Shown: positions 1-12,800 of the stretch, piece by piece
Layout: each line of letters begins with the position of its first letter
How positions within the stretch are numbered: position 1 is the first letter of the stretch
Assembly (NCBI GenBank): GCA_003255065.1
Contig: QAOA01000512.1
Span: forward strand, 330,746 to 394,745
DNA: 64,000 nt
Direction: 5' to 3'
DNA from: Cercis canadensis
Taxonomy: Eukaryota; Streptophyta; Magnoliopsida; Fabales; Fabaceae
The notes under the pieces: generated by a model
Told to the model about the DNA's origin: nothing
The model's input: the letters and a program-made list of their open reading frames with translations, nothing else
Database searches by the model: none
Made by a program: the position numbers and the translations under genes

Positions 1-1844
1 GCTTTAGCTGCTACTTGGGCCAATTCTACATTATTATACACTCTACAAGCACCTAGTAGTGCACCCCACACAGCCTTATCAGGTTCAATTGACATGTTAT
101 TTATCAAATTCATAGCTTCCTGAAGCTGCCCGTGCCTACCCACAATGTCCACAAGGGAGGCAAAGTGCTCAACCCGTGCCTCAATGCCGTAGTCACTAAT
201 CATGGAATTGAATTGCCTCCTACCTTCTTCAACTAATCCTGCATGGGCGCATGCATTCAAAACTGATATAAATGTTATATAAGTAGGGTGCACTTTAAGG
301 CTCTTCATCACTTTGAAAAGTTCTAGAGCCTCTGCTGCAAAGCCATGAGATGCATAGCCTCCAATCATTGCATTCCAAGAGATTACATCTTTGTACAGTT
401 TCATTTCATCAAATACAGTGCGTGCATCAATTATGGCCCCACATCTTGAGTACATGGTAATGAGGGAATTATTTATCGGAACATCTGGAAGAACGGTTTT
501 TGTAATGAGCTGATGAATCTGCTTACCAAGGTAAAGATCCACCAACCCAGTACACACACTGAGGACCGAAGATAAAGTGTGTCTATCTGGTCTCTCTCCT
601 TGTAATTGCATCTGAGAGAAGAGCTTAACAGCACCCTTATAATCTTCGTTTTTCTCATACCCAGCTATTATTGAGTTCCATGAGATCAGGTTTTTCTGGG
701 GCATCCCCTCAAAGAATTCTGCTGCAAGTTTCAAATCACCAACCTGTGCAAACCCAGATATTATTAAATTCCATGACAGTGTATCAGGATTTGGCATTTT
801 GAGAAAAAGGTTTGAAGCCTCTTTCATGTCTGACATTTGAACATAGCCATTGATAATAGTGTTCCATGAAAATGTATCTCGCTCTATCATCTGATCAAAG
901 AGTCCCCTAGCAGAAATAATATCATCCGCTTTCACATAGCACATCATCATCGAATTCCATGAGACCACATTCCGCTTGAACCTCTTATCACCCTGTTTTA
1001 TTTTATCTTGATAATTCGGGATTTGATCAAAAAGGTGCCGAGCTTCTTCCACCCTCCCTCTTTGGCCATAGCCAGCAATAAGAGTGTTATAAGCATGCAC
1101 CAAATCTTCTTTACCATTATCCCTGTTCCCATATTCAAGAAGAATTTTTGCAGCTGCATCCAAAAAACCATTTTGAATGAGACCTGATATAAGTGCACTA
1201 AGAGAAGCAGAGTCACGCTCAGGCATTTTCTTGAAATATTCAATTGCTAGACCCACATCACCATTCAACAAAAACCCACTAATTATAGCATTCCATGACA
1301 CCACATTCCGTTCAGGCATGCTATCAAAAAGCTTCAAAGCCTCCTCCATCCTCCTTTTTTTAGCATACCCACTGATCATAGTGTTCCAAGAAACACAATC
1401 TCTTTCTGGCATTTGATCAAACAAGTTCCTTGCTTCCTGCTCATACCCAGTTCCGCAACATGATAAGTAACCTGAAATCATCAAATTCCAAGAAACAATA
1501 TCCCTCTCAGGCATTTCATCGAACAGTTTACGTGCTTTTGCCATCTCTCTGCGTTGAACATACCCACTTATCATTGAGTTCCAAGTTACAGCATTTCGCT
1601 GCTTCAAAGAATCAAACACTGCCCTGGCTTCAGTTAGTCGACCATTTCGAATCAAATGGGATATCTTTCTGTTGAATTTATAAGCTTCTGGGGTCTGAGA
1701 AAAGCTACTTGCTTTTGAAGCTATGCCACGAAAACTATAACAGGGAGCTATAAAGTCAGAGTTAACTATAAGTTCCAGGATTGGAATCAAATGGGATTGA
1801 GATATATTCTTCAGTCTAGTTACAGCTCCGAGATAGTTCGCCAT
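1..1844 (-). CDS. MEF9: PPR RNA-editing factor, MEF9-like (3' end cut off by window edge)
   Basis: A single uninterrupted reading frame runs from an ATG at 1844 to the window edge, giving 614 codons without a stop. The start is the first ATG and is followed by a short Ser/Arg/hydrophobic leader that could be a mitochondrial presequence. The rest is a tandem array of about 31-35-residue pentatricopeptide units with the recurring signatures SWNxMISGY, ARxLFDxMPER and EALxLF. The C-terminal units (DVISWNAMIGGYASHG, LNACAHAGLVEEG, WGALLGAC) are the usual lead-in to an E domain. The intronless structure is typical of plant PPR genes. The unit order closely matches Arabidopsis At1g62260 (MEF9, about 656 aa), which is needed for a C-to-U editing event in mitochondrial nad7, so about 40-45 C-terminal residues are missing here. 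Family and orthology are recognised from memory; the editing target is inferred. Confidence 0.9.
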   Translation of the reverse strand, partial: MANYLGAVTRLKNISQSHLIPILELIVNSDFIAPCYSFRGIASKASSFSQTPEAYKFNRKISHLIRNGRLTEARAVFDSLKQRNAVTWNSMISGYVQRREMAKARKLFDEMPERDIVSWNLMISGYLSCCGTGYEQEARNLFDQMPERDCVSWNTMISGYAKKRRMEEALKLFDSMPERNVVSWNAIISGFLLNGDVGLAIEYFKKMPERDSASLSALISGLIQNGFLDAAAKILLEYGNRDNGKEDLVHAYNTLIAGYGQRGRVEEARHLFDQIPNYQDKIKQGDKRFKRNVVSWNSMMMCYVKADDIISARGLFDQMIERDTFSWNTIINGYVQMSDMKEASNLFLKMPNPDTLSWNLIISGFAQVGDLKLAAEFFEGMPQKNLISWNSIIAGYEKNEDYKGAVKLFSQMQLQGERPDRHTLSSVLSVCTGLVDLYLGKQIHQLITKTVLPDVPINNSLITMYSRCGAIIDARTVFDEMKLYKDVISWNAMIGGYASHGFAAEALELFKVMKSLKVHPTYITFISVLNACAHAGLVEEGRRQFNSMISDYGIEARVEHFASLVDIVGRHGQLQEAMNLINNMSIEPDKAVWGALLGACRVYNNVELAQVAAK

Positions 1845-3365
1845 TGTCAAATGACCAAGCTAGATAATGTATCAAACAGTAGACTGTAGAGGAAGATGTG
1901 GAAGGATTATAGAGGTGGCAAATGGGCCGCCACAGTCCAAATGCACAATAATTTTAATTATACTCAAACATATGTACAACAATCAGAGAAAATAAAGTCC
2001 ATGAAAATAAATTCACAGAATCGCAGGCCATGAAAATTGATACCAAATCTGTAACTCTGAGCTTAAATTTATTTTCCTTCCAAAGAAACTGCAATTGAGA
2101 AGATCATGATTCATGCTTTATTATATATTTCAACAAGTCTTTCACTGTCAGTTCAGATTTCACTAATTGACAATCTATCAGAGAGAATGAGGACGAGAGA
2201 GCTCATATTGTTCAAAGAGGGAATTTTCAGTTTTCACTTAAATGTTAGTTGCAGCCAAACAGACAGATCACCTCATATTGTTGGAAGTTCACTAAAATGA
2301 ATCAGCTACTAACTCAAACAGTCGACAGAGAGAGTGAGGGCGAATTCATACCTCTTTGTGACTGTGCGAAAGTCGATAGAGAGAGGTGCGCTAATGATGG
2401 TGGTGGGCCTGCGGCTGGTGCGCCTGTGCGGGAGTGAGAAGCGAGAGCGAGGGACGGAAGAAGAGGTGCGCTGCTAACTAGTGTTAGTGTTAGGGATTTC
2501 AATTGGAAATTGAATGAAATTGGGCTTTTTTGGGTGGTTAGTCACGTCGGTGGGAAAAAAAATAGTGATCAAGAAAATGGGCCAATCCGGCCCGAGTTAA
2601 ATAGGCTCAATTTTTTTTCAGGCCAACAATTTGGAGGCTAGGCCCAATTTTAAATGCGAGTTATACGGGCCAATTCATACAGCCAGACCTATTTTACCAA
2701 CTCTAAACAAAACAAAAATAATTACATAATATTAAAAAATATTTTAAATATTTTATTCGGATAAAAGAAATCAAATTAAAAAAATTTATATTTAAAACCA
2801 AATAATCTATTCTTGCACTTCTAAAACAAAACAGTAATTTTCTCATCAAAATAACTCTTTTTAATTTAATGTGTACTATATTACTACTTTCTCTTCAAAA
2901 AATAATAGTGTTACACTACTTCTTAATTCAAGAGAATTTTGATAGGACTTACATCTTAAAATTAATGTAATTACAAAGATCTTGACAAAACCAGTCACTC
3001 AATGTAAGTAAAATTAATTTTTTTTTTATAAAATACATAAATATAATAATACAAAAAAAGTCTCAAATTAATAATAATTATAAATAATATTTTTTTTTAC
3101 ACAATTAATTTTAAATTCTATCAATTATTTTAAAATTTAACCAACACTAATTTTTCAAAATAAGTCAATTTCAAAACATGCATCTCACCAAAACCAAAAC
3201 CAAACCAGGTGCAATAATCTACCTACGTAGTTTAGCAATCACTTAAAACTTCACTCCCTTTCATTTATTAGATGCGCATTGGTAATAAACAAAATAAAAT
3301 ATGCTAAAATATGCCGCTTGGCATCTTAACAAAACCCAAGCCATGTTGGAATATACAATGATTCA
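1845..3365. other. Intergenic spacer between PPR gene and AK6
   Basis: This AT-rich spacer lies between two divergently transcribed genes and should hold both promoters. Short open frames at 2106-2437 have no recognisable domain and are not called. No TATA box could be placed with confidence. No transposon end was identified. Confidence 0.5.
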
Positions 3366-3455
3366 GAGTAGTGACCGTCTAGTCCTTCTCTCTCAGCTAG
3401 CGTTTCCCTCTCTGGTCGCCGCCATTACCTACGGACTACCTCCGACAATCACCTG
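3366..3455 (+). other. Probable 5' UTR exon of the AK6 gene
   Basis: A pyrimidine-rich leader (CTCTCTCAG, then a GCCGCCATTACC-like stretch) ends at a good donor, CTG|GTAAAG, at 3455/3456. The next acceptor, GTGCAG| at 4230, lies nine bases before the AK6 ATG. This implies a spliced non-coding first exon and a 775 bp leader intron. The left end is approximate because no transcription start can be read. Confidence 0.5.
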
Positions 3456-4239
3456 GTAAAGTTCCCTTCTTTTTCTTCTTTCCATTTAATTTTCCTTTCT
3501 GGGTTTCTCTCTCATTCTCAAATCTAGCTTTTTCTCTCTCTCTCTCTCTATCTGATTTCTCGGCTTCTCACCCTGTAAACAGTGACGAAAATGTCAAAGT
3601 GCTCAACATAAACGTTGCCAGTGAGTACTGGCTTGTATGGGTACCCCATTCCAGTCGTACCCTATACCGTATCTATCTAAAATTACAATTAAGTAAAAAG
3701 AGGGGAGAAAAAAAAACAAAAGAAAAAGCTAGTGCAATAATTTATGTGATTCTTGGTCTTAGAACTATTTAAAGTTTTTTGCTTTTGTGTCCCAGTTGTA
3801 AAATAATTTATGTGATTTTATTATGGGTTTTTTTTTTTTTGGGGCCTCAACCAATAGAAGGATAGAAATTGTTTCCTAATCGAAGTTAATGTCATTGTAC
3901 TGAGGTAATTCATGAACAGGGTCAGAGAGAAGGATTCATTTTTTTTTTCTCCCTTGCTGTAAATTGAATGAAACATTGTTAAGTTTACATTTACGGGCTA
4001 AAGCACTGTTGCACTGTTAAATTCTGATTGTAATAAGAGAAACAATCCTTAATCTCCACGAATACTATTCTATGTTTCTCTGCAAGTTTATGTACATGCA
4101 GCATCTCAGTGGGGAGTTCATATCTAATTACATTGAACTGAATCCCTCTCTTATGCATAAAAAGACCGTTATATTATATCTCATCAATATTGCATTAGTA
4201 CATAAACTGTAAGTCTGTCTGCTAGTGCAGGTTGTTGAC

Positions 4240-6130
<1,891 letters not shown>

Positions 6131-8126
6131 TGCAAAATCATCTACCTTGTAGCTACTGGTGTTTTATTTTGTGTCTTGCTTCTGCTGGTTCCTGTGTGAT
6201 TTCATTTTGTTAGGACCTGCGCTCTAACCTCTGCATCCCACCTCTATCTAAGAGGTTAAGTTTCATTTGTAATGTATGAGATATCTATGCTATTATATAT
6301 GACAAAACTTTCTAGTGAACAATATTTTTGGTGTCTCTAGTGTCTCATCTTTAATGGTTCTTTTAACTATGAGTAAGAATTTTAAGGACTATTTTATCTT
6401 TCTCATATATATATATATACTAATTGTAGTTTCAGGTTCTTCCCCTTCTCTCTTTCATGTGAAGCTATATTTTAAAATAATACCAAGAGGCTTATGAGCA
6501 CTTTTTAGAAGGTTAGTGAATATCTATGAGGATTGAATCGTGATTCTATTTTATGATCTATTTCATTGGAATAATCATAATTTCATGTTTGATAACAAAA
6601 GAAAAACATAGAATGGTTATGCAATTCCAGCCTTGATTCCCTCCCAGAAATGGGAATGAGTCAAGCCACTGACCATGAGAATAAAACCCTCTCCATTTTA
6701 TGTTTCTCCACGTTATTTATATTCAAGTCATTGTTCCAATCACTATAAACCAATTTAAACTGCATTGGTAGCCTTGTTTATTGCATCAATCTTTTCTTAT
6801 TTTCTTGCTCTCTACTAACTAAGGACTTCGCTAAATTCCATAACTCCATGCAATGATTGAAGATGTAAGATAGTTCAAGATGTGGTTCTAATGGCAGATT
6901 TGTGAGTGTGGAGATTGGTAATTAAGAAGCCTAATGTTGATGTTTGGGATTATATGAGGGAGCATGTCTATGTTATCTATAACAACCACGAAGGATATCA
7001 TGTATCTCTACTAACTAAGGACTTCGCTTCCTCTCTTTCTTTTTGCACTAGATCAAAAAGATCTATTTCTTATTTATTTTTAATTGAGATTTGATCCTCG
7101 TTCTCTCTTGCCCTTTTTACGTTTTTGTTTTTTTAAAAAAAAAAATTGTTAGATCAAATCTAGTTTATAGAAAATCAAGTAAATGTGACAAACAATTGAA
7201 AAAAAAAAAATAGGACTAAAATAGTCTCGTTTATAGTTTATTAGATATTGAAGATTAAAAATAAAAAACACTACACCACTAAATTGAAATATTGAATTGT
7301 TCATTAAGTGATTCTCCCTTTATTAGTTGTTTCATGTTTGATAATGTTGCTAAGGTCCTAAGGACAACAACGTTGAGCAGACCCATAAAATGGGCCAAAT
7401 TTTAAACTCATCACTGATTCCACCACTAATATCAATGGAAATTTTAATCATTATGTTGATTGAAAATTTTTAAAGAAAAAAATAAAATTAAAGAGAGAGA
7501 GAGAGAATAAGAACAAGAAAAGGCTGAGAGACAGAGATGAAGATTAATAAGTTTAACAGCCTCAGGCACTTGAACTGAACTAATACTCGCAGTTGTAGCA
7601 GAGTACAAAAAATGTGACTATTGCCTAAATCAAAATGTATGATTTTTTTTATCTTCATTTTTATTTCTAGGGGCAGAAATGAATCTCAAACTAATCACAA
7701 GATTGAAACTGGAAAAGCATGATTGGGTAGTTATACAAGGATAAGGCAATGATCCATTCCTGCTTATGCTTCATGCATGAAATCACTATGAATGCAAACA
7801 ATGCAATTTTCTACAGCACCAGAAGTGTGCATATCTTTTGTTGACCAAAAAGTTCCCCATTTAGCTGAAAGAGCCAAATTGGTACAAACACAAAATTTGG
7901 CATCAAACCCCCACTCTTAGCTCACTTTTGGGATGATTAGACCCACATGAATCTTGGCATGAAGGGGCTTGTTTTGCTCACACCAAAATGCTCTCACATG
8001 GTGCCATTGCCAAATCTTCCATGTTGCCATTGCCAAATCTTCCATGTATTAGCAATATAAGCTCTAATAGAGAATCATATTTCCATTGTTGTGCTTTATC
8101 ATTCTTGAGACAAATTGCCATTGAGA
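6131..8126. other. Intergenic spacer
   Basis: AT-rich non-coding DNA downstream of AK6. It contains a short (GA)n run near 7490-7507 and a 22-24 bp tandem duplication (CCATTGCCAAATCTTCCATG) around 8004-8045, just before the phytocyanin gene. No gene or transposon end could be supported. Confidence 0.5.
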
Positions 8127-8709
8127 ATGGAGATCAAGAGGGAAAAAATAATCCTATGCTTATTGGTGACCATGGCAATGGGATTTTTCTGCACTGAGGG
8201 CAGAGACCCTGTGCTTCATAGGGTTGGGGGAGGAAGGTTCACTTGGGCTCCAAGCATCAACTTCACTGAATGGTCAAGGCGTGAGCACTTCTACATTGAT
8301 GATTGGCTATGTAAGTTCCCTTTATTTCTCATTCACTGATTGATCAATATAAGCAAAATACTTCACATTTTTAACCAGTTTCCCTTTTGTGTACTAAGAC
8401 TTTGGTTTTGACAAGCACCTCTACAATGTTCTTGAGGTGAACAAGAATAGCTATGACAACTGCACTGAAACAAACTTCATAAAGAACATCACTAGAGGAG
8501 GAAGGGATGTGTTTCAACTCCTAGAGGCAAAACCATATTACTTCATCAGTGGAAAAGGCTTCTGCATTCAGGGAATGAGAGTTGCAGTTTATGTTGAAGA
8601 AGCAACACCAGCACCATTTCCAAACAACAAGGCTTTTCAATCAAATATGGAAATTCAAGCCATACTCCTTTTGCTACTGGCCACTGCTTTGGCCTGGACC
8701 TTCTTCTAG
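8127..8709 (+). CDS. Early nodulin-like (phytocyanin-fold) GPI-anchored protein lacking copper ligands
   Basis: Two exons, 8127-8310 and 8399-8709, encode 164 aa. Residues 1-25 form a signal peptide. Residues ~26-128 form a plastocyanin-like domain (HRVGGG, NFTEWS, YNVLEVNKNSYDNC, YYFISGKGFCIQGM). A hydrophobic tail (LLLLLATALAWTFF) is typical of a GPI-attachment signal. The intron splits a Tyr codon at the position usual for phytocyanin genes. Cys83 and Cys117 can form the conserved disulfide. The Type-1 copper ligands are mostly gone: Tyr70, Ser112 and Phe116 occupy the His, Cys and His positions and only Met121 remains. This fits the early-nodulin-like group, also annotated as lamin-like proteins, which are thought to be cell-surface glycoproteins and not electron carriers. 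Possible N-glycosylation sites include NFT, NCT and NIT. ATG 8127 is chosen because it directly precedes the signal peptide. Confidence 0.88.
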
Positions 8710-9840
8710 AGATGCAATTAGATATGGGTTACAAAGCAGAGTTTCTTTTGTTCTCTTCTTTTTTAAACTTTCAGTTCATCTATTATAGTTCTTATAGCGA
8801 TGAATTCTCACTTGCATCAACTACAATGGCAGCAGCAGATCAATGCCATTTTAGAGAAATGCAATTTATGAATGTAGCTTTCACTTCACCATATCTAGGA
8901 GAAACGTCTCTTTCAATTTTTGGTTGGGGAAAATGGGAAGATTTCCGAAGTGCTGTCTTAATTATCATCCTCATTTATAGACACAAGATACAAACTACAT
9001 TTAAAGTAGGTCACTAGACCACTTTCCTTACTCTTCTCTAAATCTGTTATATCTACAAATATTGGCAAATACACAGAAAAAAAATTGAATGGTATAGAAA
9101 TGGAAAGATACAGCTCATTAGTATCCAATATAATTTGAAAATTATTGAAAGTAGCTTGTCTCCAGTTGTATCAGAAAGGAAAAAGCAACAATTTAATGCA
9201 CTGATTTTCTGTTTGGGTACAATTTTAAACTAGCAAAAACCCAAGCAAATGTTGAACCATGAACTTTCTCATCATCTGTTTTTCTTGGGGGAATTACCAA
9301 CAAGACCTCACATGTATCTCAAGGAACATTAATCACTTCTTGAACTGCTTTAAACATAAATGTATGGCTATTAAATACAAGGGGGATAGTAATTCTTCAA
9401 GTAAAATATTTGAGCCAGACCATTCTTGAGATAATTCACCTTTTATGTTAAGGCAAATGGGTAAAAGGACATGCAGTATTTTGCACCTTCAAATGCCAAC
9501 AGTGCCCCCAAGCCAATTTGATAATTTCCTTTGTGCTGGTCCCAAGATCCAAGAGTGTAAAAATTAGCATAAGAGCATAATAACAATATATAGCAAGCAA
9601 AAGCCATAGGTATTTTGCACTAAATACCATCACCTGCTAACAGAAAACAGGTGGAACCAAAATACATGAGAAGGCATAAAGTGCAAAATGCTTCTACATG
9701 CAAAAACTACTGCGAAACCTAAGGCTAACTAGGCTAAGGCTACCACATGGTTCAAACTCTGACCTAACTTAAGGTTTTGTTCATGGTTTTATATACACAG
9801 CGTTCTGTCATTACCAACTTCCCAAGAGGGCTCACAGGCC
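8710..9840. other. Convergent 3' spacer between the phytocyanin and AGO4 genes
   Basis: Non-coding sequence that should contain the 3' UTRs and poly(A) sites of two converging genes. Open frames of 60-100 codons here show no domain. No repeat or transposon boundary was recognised. Confidence 0.45.
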
Positions 9841-12800
9841 TCAACAGAAGAACATAGAGTTGCAGACATTTTCATTCAATTTCGGCATCGGAGGGACAGG
9901 AGGAGATCCAGCAGCTGTCAGCCCACCATGGCTTGAAGATGTCTCAGACTTATCCTCAAATTTCATGAACTGCCCCAACTGAGTAGCAGCCAAGTGCGCA
10001 TAGCATATTGGTGCAACTGCATTGACGGGAAATAAAAAAACATAAACGAATGCAAAATATTCAATTTTTACAGAAATCAGTAGGCAATTTTCATGTTGTA
10101 TCAAGAAAACGCAGCAAAATCTTTTGATCAACAGTAGGAACATAACAGTATCCATCTATCCATAAAAACTGAAACAAATAACTGGAATTGCATCAGTACA
10201 AGAATTTACCAACAGAAATGGCAGTGGTGCTTCTCTGATACCTGTAATTAAAATACATAGAATTAACTTCATATGGAGATCATAATTGATATCCAAGCAT
10301 TGAACATCATTCTAAAGCAATCAAAAAAGCCGAACTTCTTACACATAAGATAGAGAATGCACAAGTTCCTGCAGATCATCAGCTGAGAAGCCAATCTCAT
10401 CCAACAGAACATGGTAATGGGTAGGCCTGCTAGTTCCCTGCATAAGAAAAAAAAAAAGGAAAAAACCAATCAGACACAGTTACAAGTCGACGAAACTCTT
10501 TCCATTGATTATGCACAACAAAAGAAAGAAGCCATCAACATATCCCCAATTGCCAATTATTCAAGTTCAAAGTTGCAATATAGAAAAACCATATCAATAT
10601 TATAAAAAAGGTAACAGAATTACAAGATACTCACTATCATTCCAGCATGTGCACACATGTAAAAATCATAATTGCGTGGATGGCAAATTTTATTGTCAAT
10701 AACAGTACCTGCAAAGCAGAAGAAAAGGTGTCAATTTTTGGGGGGGGGGGGGGGAATATTGGAATTTTCCATAACATCCGAAGCAAACACTTACCAGGGG
10801 GGACATTGTCCGGAGATGAAGGCTGGAAAAATTTGGTATGATGGTTTTTCTGAGCAACAATTACTGTAAACTTGGGGTTCCACTTCTCATCAAGAAATTT
10901 GCAGGCCTAGAAAGTTTGAAATCAATAAAATTGGCTTATTTGTGGCTAAAAAGTTGGAACCAAAACAGTATCATTGATCAGCTAAAAACCTCAATAATTT
11001 GATCAAGTTCAACATTCAAAACTTGGTTGAACTGGGACTCGCTGACTCCATCCCTGCATTGAACAAATATTAAGAAAACGAAAAATACCAAGTCAGAAAA
11101 GTTTAGGAACAGCCTCATGTTGCTACCATTAGAAGATGGATTTTTTAAAAATATATGGGACAGGGCTGGTTAGCAGGAACAGACAAACTACCCAAATCAG
11201 ATGGAAGTATAACTTAGAAATAAAATTAATCAAGTATCAATGATAATATAATCTTAGCAGTGGTACAGTAAAATGATGATATACCTGAATATGATGATAT
11301 TTTCTGGTTTCCTCTTCCCAGAACTTACGTAGAAATCAATCAGAAGTTCCCTGCAGTTGATAAAATCCATCAGCTAGACTATTTACATACACATGCATAA
11401 AACCTGTACTGTGAAATATTTATTCAAACATTGACATAAGGCCATATAAAACATTCACACTTTTCAAAAGAGTGCAAGAAATGCTTGTGGTTAAATCATC
11501 TTGTGCCACGAACTTGATATACACCACAAGAGTCCTAGATTAGTGACCAAGCAAACAAAGTCCACCACCTTATAATGCCTTCATCATCTTTCTCAGATAC
11601 TGGCTTGAATAAGGAATCGATCATTTCAACCTTTGGAGATTGTGTACGAACACAAGCCCTGTATTTAGATATCAGAGGCCATTGTCTGGAGCTCACCACC
11701 TGAAAATCCAGCATTAGATTACAAGAAAACACTTGCAATACCAAAAGATTTAACCCAGAAGATCAGAATTTACACTTTAACAGGCACATGATTATGAAAT
11801 AACTCCTACTCAGTACTAAACACCCAACACTAAAAATCATTTACCGCAGCAATTGATGGAATATCAGACTGCCCAGGTGAGCCATGCGAGACATCCATGC
11901 CAAGAATGATAGTAGGAGCTTTGGACACAAAAGGTATGGATGGAGAACTTTCAACTGACAACAATGAATTCAAACCCCCAAGCTGCACAGAGATAGAAGA
12001 ATTCAAAGCAAATACTAACATGGCAAGTGAAAATTACACAAGTTCAATGTCAAAATAATAATTACAAAAGAAAGAAACATGACTACAAAACCCATGCAGA
12101 CAAAAACATACCTTAGCATTGATCTTCAACAGAACATTGGTAAGATATTGATCATTGACCCTCACAGGAGCCATGCATTGAGTAACAATTCCAAAGTCAG
12201 CAAGATTCTTCTTTTTCCATGGTCCTGGGATATCACATAAATTAATTTTTTAGACACTTGACAAACCAATATAAAAAACAATGACACAACCACCCCCCCC
12301 CCCACCAAAAAAAAANAAAAAAAAAAAAAGAATCATAATAATATCAATTCGCCAACCATAAAGATCACAGTTCTTCCGTTCAGGAAGCAGACAAAGAAGA
12401 AATTGAGGTGCCCCAGGAAGCTTAGACTGGATTTCCTCAAACATCTTCTCCACTCGAACCAAAGGCGGAGCACGCCTAAACTGAGGATTTTCCTCAAACG
12501 CATCAAATGGCTGCTCTATGGGCTGCAAACAAAAATAAAATAAGATGTTAGTAGTTTTTTTAATGCTTTTCAGTTAATATGCAGTCATGAAACTCACAAT
12601 TCCTTTCATATCTCCAACTTTAATCAGATCCCGCACAAGTTGTTGTACATTACAGCGTGCTGAGAAATTCACCACAGCCCATCGTTCTATCTTTGTTGGC
12701 TGCACTAATTTCTGTAGAAGAACATGAGTTGTTAAAACCTCCATAAATATTTTTTTCTTTATAGACCACATCACAATTTAGTTCCAACAGGAAGCGTATA

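Noticed and set aside
10740..10754. Poly-G tract as a G-quadruplex regulator of AGO4 splicing
   Set aside because: The window also has homopolymer G/C/T runs beside Ns (12290-12330, 30630-30668), so this run may be a sequencing artefact. The evidence is too weak to call it.
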